DNA from: Bradyrhizobium sp. C9
GTDB lineage: Bacteria; Pseudomonadota; Alphaproteobacteria; Rhizobiales; Xanthobacteraceae
Assembly (NCBI RefSeq): GCF_002532045.1
Contig: NZ_NWTG01000003.1
Location: 310,001-374,000 of the forward strand
Direction: 5' to 3'
DNA: 64,000 nucleotides
The notes beneath the pieces are model-generated. The model did no database searches, had not been told where the DNA came from, and worked only from the letters and a program-made list of their open reading frames with translations. Below are positions 17,096 through 26,444 of the stretch, one piece after another. Both the position numbers and the translations under genes were made by a program. Positions within the stretch are counted from its first letter, which is position 1. Every line of letters begins with the position of its first letter.

Positions 17096-18508
17096 ATGAT
17101 TCGCATTTCGACGATCTTCATCGCCATCTGCATGGTGCTGGTCGCAGCCTCGCTGGGCTTCGTCCTGTATTCGGTGGCGGGCATCAGCGGATCGGAATCG
17201 GCGATCGTCGCGCTCACCGCCCTCACCTGCCTGATCCTCTACAACGCGGTCTCGATGCGGCTGCGCGACCGCAGCGATGTCGGCGGCCAGATCGCGGATC
17301 TGTCGCGCGGCACCGCCGACCTCGCCCGCCAGGTCGCCGAATTCGGCCGCCGACTGGCCGCGGTCGAAGGCCGCGTCGCCTCGGCGAACTCCACCGGCGC
17401 CGACCGGATCCAGGGCATGGCCGGCGAGATCAACGAGCTTGGCGGCCTGGTGCGGCAGCTTGCGGCGTCGGTTGCCCATCATGAAGACTTGCTGGCGGCG
17501 GCTCCCGTAGCGCCGCCGGTCGCCCCGCCGCGCGACGATCTGCTGCAACCGGTGCCGCCGGCGCCAACCGTCGTGTTTGCGCCCCCGCCGCCGGTTGCGC
17601 CTCCACCCGCGATCTCGCGCAGCCAGACCCAGCTCATCGGCGCGATCAGGCACGCCATCGACGAGAACCGCCTCGACATCTACCTGCAGCCGATGGTGAC
17701 GCTGCCGCAGCGCAAGGTGCGCTACTACGAGGCGGTGACGCGGCTGCGCGACGAGCGCGACCAGGTGCTTGCCGCCGACGATTTCATCGAGGCGGCCGAG
17801 GTCGGCGGCCTGATCGGCCGCATCGACCACATGGTGATGCTTCGCTGCGTCCAGGTGCTGCGCCGCCTGATGATCCGCAGCAAGGATGTCGGCGTGTTCT
17901 GCAACGTCTCGGCGGCGACGCTGTCGAGCCCGCAGCACTTCACCCAGTGTCTCGACTTCCTCGAGGCCAACCGCGCGCTGGCGCCCTCCTTCGTGCTCGA
18001 GTTCAAGCAGGCGACCTTCCGTAATCTCGGCCCGGTCGAAAGCGAGAATCTCGCGGCGCTGTCGCAGCGCGGCTACCGGTTCTCGATCGACCACGTCAGC
18101 GACCTCCGCCTCGAGCCGCGCGAGCTCGCCGATCGCGGCGTCCGCTTCATCAAGGTGCCGGCCGCCCTGCTGCTCGACGCCAGGCAGAGCGCGACGTCAG
18201 ATATCGATCCCTCCGATCTGTCCGACCTGCTCGGCCGCTACGGCATCGACCTGATCGCCGAACGGATCGAGGGAGAGCGCTCGGTGGTCGACCTGCTCGA
18301 TTACGATGTCCGGTTCGGCCAGGGCTTCCTGTTCGCCCCGCCGCGGCCGTTGCGGCCGGAAGGGGCATCTGCTACCGCCGAGGCTCCGCAGACCAAGCCC
18401 CAGGACCTCAATGGCGCCGGCACTTCCGCACCCGTCTCCAACCCCGCAGCGCCACCGCGCGCAACCGGCAGCGCCGCGCTGGCGCGCCGTGCGCTCGGGC
18501 CCAACTGA
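17096..18508 (+). CDS. Membrane-anchored EAL-domain protein with altered metal site
   Basis: A 470-residue protein: two membrane helices (about 5-27 and 35-52), a coiled-coil (60-130), a Pro-rich linker (137-172) and an EAL domain (176-420), then a Pro/Ala tail. EAL domains hydrolyse cyclic di-GMP. Aligning by spacing with RocR, the residues Glu212, Asn270, Glu302, Asp332, Lys353, Glu389 and Gln409 are all kept at exact distances, but the second Asp of the DD pair is His333 (SIDHVSD) and the Lys-x-Asp after it is KVP. It may be weakly active, use a different metal arrangement, or be a c-di-GMP receptor. It lies 15 bp before a HAD hydrolase gene. Confidence 0.88.
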   Translation: MIRISTIFIAICMVLVAASLGFVLYSVAGISGSESAIVALTALTCLILYNAVSMRLRDRSDVGGQIADLSRGTADLARQVAEFGRRLAAVEGRVASANSTGADRIQGMAGEINELGGLVRQLAASVAHHEDLLAAAPVAPPVAPPRDDLLQPVPPAPTVVFAPPPPVAPPPAISRSQTQLIGAIRHAIDENRLDIYLQPMVTLPQRKVRYYEAVTRLRDERDQVLAADDFIEAAEVGGLIGRIDHMVMLRCVQVLRRLMIRSKDVGVFCNVSAATLSSPQHFTQCLDFLEANRALAPSFVLEFKQATFRNLGPVESENLAALSQRGYRFSIDHVSDLRLEPRELADRGVRFIKVPAALLLDARQSATSDIDPSDLSDLLGRYGIDLIAERIEGERSVVDLLDYDVRFGQGFLFAPPRPLRPEGASATAEAPQTKPQDLNGAGTSAPVSNPAAPPRATGSAALARRALGPN

Positions 18509-18523
18509 CCGGCGGTTCGCATC

Positions 18524-19378
18524 ATGACATCGCTGCGTTTCGTGGAGCGGCTGCGCGACCTCACTGACAACGTCGACGTCGTGCTGTCGGACATCTGGGG
18601 TGTCGTGCACAACGGGCTCGAATCCTTTCCGGAGGCCTGCGAGGCGCTGCACACCTTCCGCCAGCAGGGCGGCACCGTCATCCTGATCACCAACGCGCCG
18701 CGTCCGGCCGATTCGGTGCAGCGCCAGCTGCGCAAGCTCGGCGTCGCCGACGAGACCTATGATGCGATCGTCTCCTCGGGCGACCTGACGCGCCATTTCG
18801 TCGCCGATCATCCCGGCCAGAAGATATTCTGGATCGGCCCGGAGCGCGACAGCTCGATCCATCGCGGCCTCGACGCCACCTTGGTGCCGCTGGAGCAGGC
18901 CGACTACATCATCTGCACCGGCCTGTTCGACGACGAGACCGAATCCGCCGAGGATTATCGCGACACGCTGCTCAAGGCGCTCGAGCGCAAGTTGACGCTG
19001 GTTTGCGCCAATCCGGACATCGTGGTCGAGCGCGGCGACCGGCTGATCTATTGCGCCGGCGCGGTTGCCGAACTCTATCGCGAGCTCGGCGGCGAGTCGG
19101 TGTTCTACGGCAAGCCGCACCGACCGATCTACGAGCGCGCGATGGCGCTGGCCGCGGAACGTCGCGGGCGTCCGACCGAACTCAGCCGCGTGCTCGCGAT
19201 CGGCGATTCCGTGCGCACCGACCTCACCGGCGCACACGGCTTCGGCATCGATCTCCTGTTCGTCACCCGCGGCATCCATTCCGAACAGTTCGAGGGCATC
19301 GAGCAGCTCGATGCGGCCTCGATCAAGGAATTGTTCGGCCATCCGCCGCGCGCGCTGATGCGCGAGCTGAAGTGGTAG
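18524..19378 (+). CDS. HAD-IIA family hydrolase (TIGR01459-like)
   Basis: A 284-residue HAD phosphatase-like protein. Motif I is LSDIWGVVHNG, with Trp in place of the second Asp, which is normal for the TIGR01459 subgroup found in alphaproteobacteria. Motif II is LITNAPRP, motif III includes YGKPHRPIYERA, and motif IV is IGDSVRTDLTGAHGFGID, so the Mg site is present. The substrate is unknown; related HAD-IIA enzymes act on small phosphometabolites. It starts 15 bp after the EAL gene in the same direction and probably shares its transcript. Confidence 0.88.
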   Translation: MTSLRFVERLRDLTDNVDVVLSDIWGVVHNGLESFPEACEALHTFRQQGGTVILITNAPRPADSVQRQLRKLGVADETYDAIVSSGDLTRHFVADHPGQKIFWIGPERDSSIHRGLDATLVPLEQADYIICTGLFDDETESAEDYRDTLLKALERKLTLVCANPDIVVERGDRLIYCAGAVAELYRELGGESVFYGKPHRPIYERAMALAAERRGRPTELSRVLAIGDSVRTDLTGAHGFGIDLLFVTRGIHSEQFEGIEQLDAASIKELFGHPPRALMRELKW

Positions 19379-19454
19379 CGGCGCTTCGCAGACAAAATAT
19401 CGAAAACAACCCCATGCACAGTAGCCGGCGACGGCCGACGGTCGACCTGCCGAC

Positions 19455-19495
19455 TTGACACGTCGGGCAACTCAGGAATATTCTTCTAATATTCC
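19455..19495 (+). promoter_or_regulatory. Candidate sigma-70 promoter overlapping a perfect palindrome
   Basis: TTGACA (19455-19460) is followed 18 bp later by TATTCT (19479-19484). The -10 lies inside GGAATATT-CTTCT-AATATTCC (19475-19495), a palindrome with 8-bp perfect arms and AT-rich character unlike the surroundings. Transcription would run rightward, antisense to cheY. The palindrome might be an operator or a transcript end; which is unclear. Confidence 0.35.
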
Positions 19496-19513
19496 GAAAT
19501 CGTGCAAGCGCCA

Positions 19514-19550
19514 TTCCCTTCGTCCCGCAAGCGGGGCCAGGTGAAGGGAA
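19514..19550. repeat. Palindromic intergenic element
   Basis: TTCCCTTC (19514-19521) and GAAGGGAA (19543-19550) flank a GC-rich core containing CCCGCAAGCGGG. The composition matches the larger element family at 33577-33698 and 37487-37591. Confidence 0.6.
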
Positions 19551-19566
19551 ACGCGATCAAACGCAA

Positions 19567-19589
19567 ATGCCCGGGACAAGCCCGGGCAT
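19567..19589. repeat. Short palindromic intergenic element
   Basis: ATGCCCGGG (19567-19575), ACAAG, CCCGGGCAT (19581-19589): perfect 9-bp arms. It is nearly the same as the element at 9720-9741. It lies 30 bp past the cheY stop codon and could act as its transcript end, although there is no T-run. Confidence 0.75.
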
Positions 19590-19619
19590 GACGAGAATTT
19601 CCAACGAGATGAACGGCGC

Positions 19620-20015
19620 TTACGCGGTCGCCATGTCCGGGAAGACCGCCTCGATCTTGGTCTTCAGCGTCGCCGCGTTGAACGGCTTGACGATGTAGTT
19701 GTTCACGCCGGCCTTCTTGGCCGCGATCACGTTCTCGGTCTTGGATTCCGCCGTGATCATGATGAAGGGCGTGGTCGCGAGATTGGGATCGGCGCGGACT
19801 TCCTTGAGCAGGTCGTAGCCGGTCATCGGCTCCATGTTCCAGTCGGAAATCACGAGGCCATACTTCTTGCCGCGCATCTTGTTCAGCGCCGCGGAGCCGT
19901 CGGAGGCATCGTCGATATTCTCGAATCCAAGCTGCTTGAGAAGATTCCGGATGATGCGGATCATGGTGCTGTAATCATCAACCACCAGAACCGGCATGGA
20001 CAAATCAACCGCCAT
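19620..20015 (-). CDS. CheY-like single-domain response regulator
   Basis: A 131-residue receiver domain with no output domain. The acid pocket is Asp13-Asp14 (VLVVDDYSTM), the phosphoacceptor is Asp58 (VISDWNMEPMTG) and the conserved Lys110 is in YIVKPFNA. VVDDYSTMIRIIRNLLKQLGF is very close to chemotaxis CheY, so a role at the flagellar motor or as a phosphate sink is likely. A start 4 codons upstream (20027) is possible. It stands alone, with no other che gene in the window, and diverges from ribF. Confidence 0.9.
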   Translation of the reverse strand: MAVDLSMPVLVVDDYSTMIRIIRNLLKQLGFENIDDASDGSAALNKMRGKKYGLVISDWNMEPMTGYDLLKEVRADPNLATTPFIMITAESKTENVIAAKKAGVNNYIVKPFNAATLKTKIEAVFPDMATA

Positions 20016-20229
20016 CTTTTCCCCCAAAACGCCTGACGCAACTTGGCTTCTGCACGAACGCAGCTTTCCGCCAACGACTAACAGCAGGCGTTAAACAGCG
20101 CGTTAACCGGCTGAATCCGGATTGTTACGGATTTGACGCGATTTTCGCTATGCTTGACTTCCACGCCGCCGCCGCGTCACGGTCCGGCCCGCACCAATCA
20201 TGCTTAAGAATCCTTGAAGAATACCTGAC

Positions 20230-21213
20230 ATGAGCACCGGCTTTACCGTTATCCGCGACAACACGCCCGAAAGCGTCATTCCGAAGGGCGCCGTGGTCGC
20301 GATGGGAAATTTCGACGGCGTCCATCTCGGTCACCGCGCCGTGATCGGCGCGGCGCTGGCAATGGGCAAGACGCACGGCGTGCCCGCGCTGGCCGTGACC
20401 TTCGAACCGCATCCGCGCAGTTTCTTCAGCCCGAACACCCCGCAATTCCGTCTCACGGACGAGACCAACAAGCTGCGGCTGCTCGCGGCCACCGGCCTCG
20501 CCGGCGCCGTCGTCATGACCTTCGACAAGGCGCGCGCCGGGACCACGGCACAGGACTTCATTCACCATGACCTGATCGGCCGGCTCGGCATCAGCGGCAT
20601 CGCAGTCGGCTACGACTTCCATTTCGGCAAGGGCCGGGTCGGCTCGCCGAGCCTCTTGGTCAGCGAAGCGCCGCGGCTCGGCATCGAGGTCGATGTGCAG
20701 GCCCATGTCGACATCGAGGAGCGCCCGGTCTCCTCCAGCGCGATCCGCATGGCGCTCGCCGAAGGCCAGGTCGACGATGCGACCACGATGCTGGGCGGGC
20801 CGTGGTTTGCCACCGGCAAGGTGGTCCACGGCGAGAAGCGCGGCCGCGACCTCGGCTACCCCACGGCCAACATCCGCCTCGACAAGCATTGCGGCCTGAA
20901 GCACGGCATCTATGCGGTGCGGGTCGGCAAGGCTCACGGAAACGACAAAGTGCGGTTCGACGGTGTCGCAAGCTTCGGACGCCGCCCGACCTTCGACAAC
21001 GGCGCACCGTTGCTCGAAGTGTTCCTGTTCGACTTCAAGGGCGATCTCTACGACACGGTGCTCGACGTCGCCTTCATCAGTTTCATTCGCGAAGAGCTGA
21101 AATTCGACACCATCGACGCGTTGATACGCCAGATGGATGACGACAGCGCCAAGGCGCGCGCGGCATTGGCCGCAGCGCCGGGCGCGTTTCCGCAGCTCGG
21201 AGTGATTGGTTGA
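20230..21213 (+). CDS. ribF: Bifunctional riboflavin kinase / FAD synthetase
   Basis: A 327-residue enzyme that phosphorylates riboflavin to FMN and adenylates FMN to FAD. The N-terminal FAD synthetase half carries MGNFDGVHLGHRAVI and the SSSAIRMAL segment; the C-terminal kinase half carries HGEKRGRDLGYPTANI and LEVFLFDFKGDLYD. Order and length are standard. The stop codon overlaps the TTG start proposed for the acetyltransferase. About 200 bp separate it from cheY, a divergent promoter region. Confidence 0.95.
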   Translation: MSTGFTVIRDNTPESVIPKGAVVAMGNFDGVHLGHRAVIGAALAMGKTHGVPALAVTFEPHPRSFFSPNTPQFRLTDETNKLRLLAATGLAGAVVMTFDKARAGTTAQDFIHHDLIGRLGISGIAVGYDFHFGKGRVGSPSLLVSEAPRLGIEVDVQAHVDIEERPVSSSAIRMALAEGQVDDATTMLGGPWFATGKVVHGEKRGRDLGYPTANIRLDKHCGLKHGIYAVRVGKAHGNDKVRFDGVASFGRRPTFDNGAPLLEVFLFDFKGDLYDTVLDVAFISFIREELKFDTIDALIRQMDDDSAKARAALAAAPGAFPQLGVIG

Positions 21214-21758
21214 AGACAGAGAAAGAGAAAATGCTGGCGGGCGAGCTCTATCGCCCGGATGCCGAACTCGCCGCCGACCATACCGCGGCGGAACACTGGA
21301 TGACACGCTACAACGCCTCGGGCGCATCGTCCGCAGCCGAGTTGCACGCCCAGCTCTCCGCGCGCTTCCGCAAGGTCGGCAAGGACGCCGTGATCCGCCC
21401 GCCGTTCTTCTGCGATTACGGCACCAATATCAGCCTTGGCGACGGCGTGTTCCTCAACTTCAATTGCGTCATCCTCGACGTCGTCGAGGTCACAATCGGC
21501 GATCGCACCCAGATCGGACCGGCGGTGCAGATCTATACCGCCGACCATCCGCGCGACGCCGCGACCCGGCGCGCCGGGCTCGAATTCGGCCGCCCGATCC
21601 GGATCGGCAGCGACGTCTGGATCGGCGGCGGTGCCATCATCCTGCCTGGCGTCACAATCGGCGACGGCGCCCTGGTCGGGGCCGGCAGCGTGGTGACGCG
21701 GGACGTCGCCCGAGGTGCGACCGTGGCCGGAAATCCGGCCCGTCCGCGGCAGGCTTAG
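21210..21758 (+). CDS. Sugar O-acetyltransferase (maltose/nodulation acetyltransferase type)
   Basis: A 182-residue left-handed beta-helix acetyltransferase. The N-terminal cap (EKEKMLAGELYRPDAEL) is that of the LacA/Maa/NodL family; hexapeptide repeats run from about residue 70 to 165, and TADHPRD contains the probable catalytic His. It uses acetyl-CoA to acetylate a sugar hydroxyl; the natural acceptor is not evident. It seems to start with TTG at 21210, overlapping the ribF stop, because the family normally begins just before EKEKM; ATG 21231 is the alternative. Linked to ribF by translational overlap. Confidence 0.87.
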   Translation: MKTEKEKMLAGELYRPDAELAADHTAAEHWMTRYNASGASSAAELHAQLSARFRKVGKDAVIRPPFFCDYGTNISLGDGVFLNFNCVILDVVEVTIGDRTQIGPAVQIYTADHPRDAATRRAGLEFGRPIRIGSDVWIGGGAIILPGVTIGDGALVGAGSVVTRDVARGATVAGNPARPRQA

Positions 21759-21969
21759 GGCACCCGGCGGGGCGGATTTGCTAGCGGCGGGGGGCTTTGC
21801 GATTTCTCCGCTTGGCTGCTATGGAAAACCCATGTTTTCGCGGCGCATCATACGGATTAGCGGCCCGGCTTCCGCCTGAGCTTGAAGGCTCGGCGCAAGA
21901 CCGGGACTTCGTCGTTTCACCCGCGATTGATCGCGTTTCCGCGCCCGCACCTGCCAAATCAGAGCTTTT

Positions 21970-24969
21970 ATGTCCGACAAGCCGCAAAAGACCGACGCTA
22001 ACGACTATTCCAAGACCCTTTACCTGCCGCAGACGGAATTCCCGATGCGCGCCGGCCTGCCCCAGCGCGAGCCGGAAATCCTGAAATACTGGAACGACAT
22101 CGGCCTCTACGACAGGCTGCGCCGGGAAGCCGAGGGCCGCGCCAAATTCGTGCTGCATGACGGCCCGCCCTACGCCAACGGCAACATCCATATCGGGCAT
22201 GCGCTGAACAAGATCCTCAAGGACGTCGTGACCAAGAGCCAGCAGATGCTCGGCTTCGACTCCAACTACGTGCCGGGCTGGGACTGCCACGGCCTGCCGA
22301 TCGAATGGAAGATCGAGGAGGAGAACTACCGCTCCAAAGGCAAGCAGAAGCCCGACTTCCGCGACTCCGCCGCGATGGTCGCGTTCCGCAGGGAATGCCG
22401 CGCCTATGCGACGCACTGGATCAACGTGCAGCGCGAGGAGTTCAAGCGGCTTGGCATCATCGGCGACTGGGATCATCCCTATCAGACCATGAGCTATCCG
22501 GCCGAGGCGCAGATCGCCCGCGAGCTGATGAAGTTCGCCGCCAACGGCACCCTGTATCGCGGCTCCAAGCCGGTGATGTGGAGCGTGGTCGAGAAGACCG
22601 CGCTGGCCGAAGCCGAGGTCGAGTACGAGGACTACACCTCCGACATGGTGTGGGTGAAATTCCCGGTCACCTCGCCGGCGCATGGCGTGCTGGCCAATGC
22701 CTCGGTGGTGATCTGGACCACCACGCCGTGGACGCTGCCCGGCAACCGCGCGATCTCGTTCTCGCCGAAGATCGCCTACGGCCTTTACAAGGTGACCGAT
22801 GCGCCCGCCGATAATTGGGCGAAGACCGGCGATCTCCTGATCCTGGCCGATGCGCTCGCCGCGGAAGTGTTCAAGCAGGCCCGCGTCGCATCCTATGAGA
22901 AGGTCCGCGATATTCCCGGCGACACGCTGGACGCGGTCGAATGCGCCCATCCGTTGCGCGGCTTTGGCGGCGGCTACGAATTCACCGTGCCGCTGCTCGC
23001 CGGCGAGCACGTTACCGACGACACCGGCACCGGCTTCGTGCACACCGCGCCGAGCCACGGCCGCGAGGACTTCGACGTCTGGACCGCCAATACCCGCGAG
23101 CTCGACGCGCGCGGCATCCCGACGGCGATCCCCTACACGGTCGACGAGAACGGCGCCTACACCGCGCAGGCGCCGGGCTTTACCGGCAAGCGCGTGCTCA
23201 ACGACAAGGGCGAGAAGGGCGATGCCAACGAGGCCGTGATCAAGGCGCTGATCGAGGCCGGCAAGCTGCTGGCGCGCGGCCGCCTCAAGCATCAGTATCC
23301 GCACTCCTGGCGCTCCAAGAAGCCGGTGATCTTCCGCAATACGCCGCAATGGTTCATCGCGATGGACAAGGACATCGCGGAGGATGGCCATGCCAGGAAG
23401 GGCGACACGCTGCGCGCCCGCGCGCTGCAGGCGATCTCGGTCACGCAATGGGTGCCGCCGGCCGGCGAGAACCGCATCAACGGCATGATCGCCAACCGCC
23501 CGGACTGGGTGATCTCGCGGCAGCGCGCCTGGGGCGTGCCGATCGCCGTGTTCGTGCGCGAGAACAGCGACGGCTCGGCCGAGATCCTGCAGGACGAGGT
23601 CGTCAACCAGCGCATCACCGAGGCGTTCATGGAGGAAGGCGCCGACGCCTGGTACATGGACGGCGCCCGCGAGCGCTTCCTCGGGAACCGCGCATCGGAG
23701 AACTGGAAGAAGGTCGACGACATCTGCGACGTCTGGTTCGATTCCGGCTCCACGCACGCCTTCGTGCTGGAAGACCGCCAGAACTTCCCGCAGCTCGGCA
23801 ACATCGTCCGCAAGATCGACGGCGGCAACGACACCGTGATGTATCTCGAAGGCAGCGATCAGCACCGCGGCTGGTTCCACTCGTCGCTGCTGGAAAGCGC
23901 CGGCACGCGCGGGCGCGCGCCGTACGACATCGTGCTGACCCACGGCTTCACGCTCGACGAGAACGGCCGCAAGATGTCGAAGTCGCTCGGCAACACCGTC
24001 GAGCCGCAGAAGGTGATCAAGGATTCCGGCGCGGATATCCTGCGCCTGTGGGTCTGCGCCACCGATTACGCCGACGACCAGCGCATCGGCCCGGAGATCC
24101 TGAAGAACACCATCGAGACCTACCGCAAGCTGCGCAACTCGATCCGCTGGATGCTCGGCACGCTGCATCACTTCAAGCCGAGCGAGAAGGTCGCCTTCGC
24201 CGAGATGCCCGAGCTCGAGCGGCTGATGCTGCACGAACTGGCCGGCCACACCGAGACCATCCGCAAGGCCTATGCCGCGTTCGACTACAAGACCGTGGTC
24301 GCAACGCTCGCGGCCTTCATGAACTCCGAGCTGTCGGCGTTCTACTTCGACATCCGCAAGGACACGCTGTATTGCGACCCGCCGTCCTCAGTGGCGCGCA
24401 AGGCGGCGCTGACCACGATCGACCTGCTCTGCGACGCGATCCTGAAATGGCTGGCGCCGATCCTGAGCTTCACCACCGACGAAGCCTGGCGGATGTACCG
24501 GCCGAACGCCGAACCTTCGGTGCATCTCACCCTGTTCCCCGAAGGTCTCGAGCAGTTCCGCGACAATGCCCTCGCCGCGAAGTGGGAGACGATCCGCAAC
24601 GTTCGCCGCGTCGTCACCGGTGCGCTCGAGCTCGAACGCGCCGCCAAGCGGATCGGCTCGTCGCTCGAGGCCTCGCCGGTGATCTACATCGCTGACCGGC
24701 AGATGCTGGCCACGTTGTTCGACATCGATCTCGCCGAGGTCTGCATCACCTCGAACTACGAGGTGCGCGAGGGCGAGGCGCCGGCGGGCGCCTTCCGCCT
24801 CGATGCCGTGCCCGGCGTTGCGGTCGTGGTCGAGAAGGCGGTCGGCACCAAATGCGCGCGCTCGTGGAAGATCCTGCCAACGATCGGCGAAGACCCCGAA
24901 TATCCCGACGTCTCGCCGCGCGACGCGCAAGCGCTGCGCGAGTGGAAGGCGCTGGGGGTCACGGCTTGA
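21970..24969 (+). CDS. ileS: Isoleucyl-tRNA synthetase
   Basis: A 999-residue class I aminoacyl-tRNA synthetase that charges tRNA-Ile and edits valine. The HIGH motif is His74-His77 ([12 protein letters not shown]) and KMSKS begins at Lys668 ([10 protein letters not shown]). The editing (CP1) domain lies between ([28 protein letters not shown]) and [15 protein letters not shown] precede the KMSKS region. The C-terminal anticodon-binding region is present, but the Zn-ribbon of the E. coli type is not obvious at the end. The 210 bp upstream carry its promoter. It overlaps lspA by four bases. Confidence 0.97.
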   Translation: MSDKPQKTDANDYSKTLYLPQTEFPMRAGLPQREPEILKYWNDIGLYDRLRREAEGRAKFVLHDGPPYANGNIHIGHALNKILKDVVTKSQQMLGFDSNYVPGWDCHGLPIEWKIEEENYRSKGKQKPDFRDSAAMVAFRRECRAYATHWINVQREEFKRLGIIGDWDHPYQTMSYPAEAQIARELMKFAANGTLYRGSKPVMWSVVEKTALAEAEVEYEDYTSDMVWVKFPVTSPAHGVLANASVVIWTTTPWTLPGNRAISFSPKIAYGLYKVTDAPADNWAKTGDLLILADALAAEVFKQARVASYEKVRDIPGDTLDAVECAHPLRGFGGGYEFTVPLLAGEHVTDDTGTGFVHTAPSHGREDFDVWTANTRELDARGIPTAIPYTVDENGAYTAQAPGFTGKRVLNDKGEKGDANEAVIKALIEAGKLLARGRLKHQYPHSWRSKKPVIFRNTPQWFIAMDKDIAEDGHARKGDTLRARALQAISVTQWVPPAGENRINGMIANRPDWVISRQRAWGVPIAVFVRENSDGSAEILQDEVVNQRITEAFMEEGADAWYMDGARERFLGNRASENWKKVDDICDVWFDSGSTHAFVLEDRQNFPQLGNIVRKIDGGNDTVMYLEGSDQHRGWFHSSLLESAGTRGRAPYDIVLTHGFTLDENGRKMSKSLGNTVEPQKVIKDSGADILRLWVCATDYADDQRIGPEILKNTIETYRKLRNSIRWMLGTLHHFKPSEKVAFAEMPELERLMLHELAGHTETIRKAYAAFDYKTVVATLAAFMNSELSAFYFDIRKDTLYCDPPSSVARKAALTTIDLLCDAILKWLAPILSFTTDEAWRMYRPNAEPSVHLTLFPEGLEQFRDNALAAKWETIRNVRRVVTGALELERAAKRIGSSLEASPVIYIADRQMLATLFDIDLAEVCITSNYEVREGEAPAGAFRLDAVPGVAVVVEKAVGTKCARSWKILPTIGEDPEYPDVSPRDAQALREWKALGVTA

Positions 24970-25463
24970 CCTCTCCCGTTCGCGCCGGTGTGCTGGCGGC
25001 GGTCATCACCCTGATCGCCGACCAGGCCTCCAAGCTCTGGCTGCTGTTCGTCTTTGGCATCGCCCACCGCGGCGCGGTCGAGGTGACGCCGTTCTTCGAC
25101 CTGGTGCTGGCCTGGAATCCCGGCATCAGCTTCGGCTGGTTTCAAAGCGAGACCCCGGCGGCCCAGATCCTGCTGATGGTCATCAAGGCCGCCGCCGTGA
25201 TCGCGCTGGCGATCTGGATGGCGCGGTCGCGGACCTGGCTCTCGACGATGTCGCTCGGCCTGATCATCGGCGGTGCGATCGGCAACGGGATCGACCGCTT
25301 CGCCTATGGCGCGGTGGTCGATTTTGCCCTGTTTCATGTCGAGATCGGGGGAAAAACCTTCAATTGGTACGTATTCAACCTCGCCGATGTGGCGATCGTT
25401 GCTGGCGTGGCGGCCCTATTGTATGATTCCGTCATGGGGACCCCCGCCGTAAAAGCGCCCTGA
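24966..25463 (+). CDS. lspA: Lipoprotein signal peptidase (signal peptidase II)
   Basis: A 165-residue membrane aspartic protease that removes signal peptides from prolipoproteins. Four membrane helices are seen; the catalytic dyad is Asp110 (GNGIDRF) and Asp141 (FNLADVAI), with [10 protein letters not shown] earlier. No ATG is available near the N-terminus; a TTG at 24966 overlapping the ileS stop codon gives the family's normal start ([11 protein letters not shown]). The ileS-lspA pairing is widespread and supports that start. Confidence 0.94.
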   Translation: MTSPVRAGVLAAVITLIADQASKLWLLFVFGIAHRGAVEVTPFFDLVLAWNPGISFGWFQSETPAAQILLMVIKAAAVIALAIWMARSRTWLSTMSLGLIIGGAIGNGIDRFAYGAVVDFALFHVEIGGKTFNWYVFNLADVAIVAGVAALLYDSVMGTPAVKAP

Positions 25464-25563
25464 TCCCGGCCGATACGAGCCGGTCGGCGGCCGACCTGCA
25501 GCTAGCGGAACTGAGCGCTAAGCCAGTGATCGCTTTGGCGAATTTTGAGATGGGAATAGCGCG

Positions 25564-26295
25564 ATGCGCAACACCAAAGTCCGCGGTTACCTGATCGAGA
25601 CGTCCTCCCTGTCGCTGCTGCGCGGCCTGCGGCTGGCGTTCGTTGCGGCCGGGATCGGCCTCGTCATGACGGCCGGCCCGGTGCGTGCCGGCGACGATGA
25701 CGATGACGGCGATGACGGCCTGACCTTCGAAGAGCGGATCATCGACAATCTGATGACCGGGCTCGGCGCCAAGAGCGCCGCCAGCAAGGGCATCGACTAT
25801 CGCGAGCGCTCGCCGCTGGTGGTGCCGCCGAAGCTCGACCTGCCGCCGCCTGCCACAGCCGCCCAGGTCAACGCGCCGAACTGGCCGAAGGACCCCGACA
25901 TCGCCGCGCGCAAGGCCGCGATCGCGGCGCGCAAGAAGGAAGTCAAGAAGGAGCCGTGGCAGTCAGCGGTGGCGTTGACGCCGGCCGAGATCGAGGCGGG
26001 CCGCAAGCAGCAGACGGCCACCGAGGGCCGCAGGGAGCCGCTTGAGCCGGGCACCAACACCAATCCGTCGCTGATGCCGAGCCAGCTCGGCTACAATGGT
26101 GGCCTGCTCGGCATCTTCAAGGGGAACAGCAGCGAGTCCAAGCCGTTCCCGGGCGAGCCGACGCGCGAATCCCTCACCGAGCCCCCTCCGGGCTACCAGA
26201 CGCCATCCGCGGGCTTTGACTATGGCACAGGCCCGATGAAGCCGAAGGGGCTGGAAGGCCAATACGACGTCATGACCGGAAAACCGCTCCAGTGA
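25564..26295 (+). CDS. Secreted protein of unknown function, acidic and Pro-rich
   Basis: A 243-residue protein with an N-terminal hydrophobic segment (about 18-42, ending VRA) that should be a signal peptide. An acidic run DDDDDGDDG follows, then a segment LTFEERIIDNLMTGLGA, a Lys/Ala-rich stretch (residues 115-135), and a Pro/Gly-rich C-terminus ending GQYDVMTGKPLQ. No family is recognised, and no catalytic motif is visible. Its position between lspA and an M16 peptidase operon, with about 100 bp ahead, suggests separate transcription. Conserved unknown protein of Bradyrhizobium-type genomes in my recollection. Confidence 0.75.
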   Translation: MRNTKVRGYLIETSSLSLLRGLRLAFVAAGIGLVMTAGPVRAGDDDDDGDDGLTFEERIIDNLMTGLGAKSAASKGIDYRERSPLVVPPKLDLPPPATAAQVNAPNWPKDPDIAARKAAIAARKKEVKKEPWQSAVALTPAEIEAGRKQQTATEGRREPLEPGTNTNPSLMPSQLGYNGGLLGIFKGNSSESKPFPGEPTRESLTEPPPGYQTPSAGFDYGTGPMKPKGLEGQYDVMTGKPLQ

Positions 26296-26444
26296 CGCTT
26301 GGCCTGTTTGGGCGAAGGCTGACATGAGCAAAGCTTAATGCGGAGGGACATCCGTCTCTCCGCTTCGTGACGACTGGCACGGACTGCACCGTGTACGATG
26401 GCGTCTTTCATGCCCGGCCGTCTGTTCAGGCTTCCACAAGGACG

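Noticed and set aside
18524..19378. HAD protein considered inactive because motif I has Trp in place of the second Asp
   Set aside because: DIWGV is the normal form in this HAD-IIA subgroup, so no loss of function can be inferred.
21781..24249. An 822-codon leftward frame opposite ileS
   Set aside because: Antisense shadow of ileS with no recognisable protein family.
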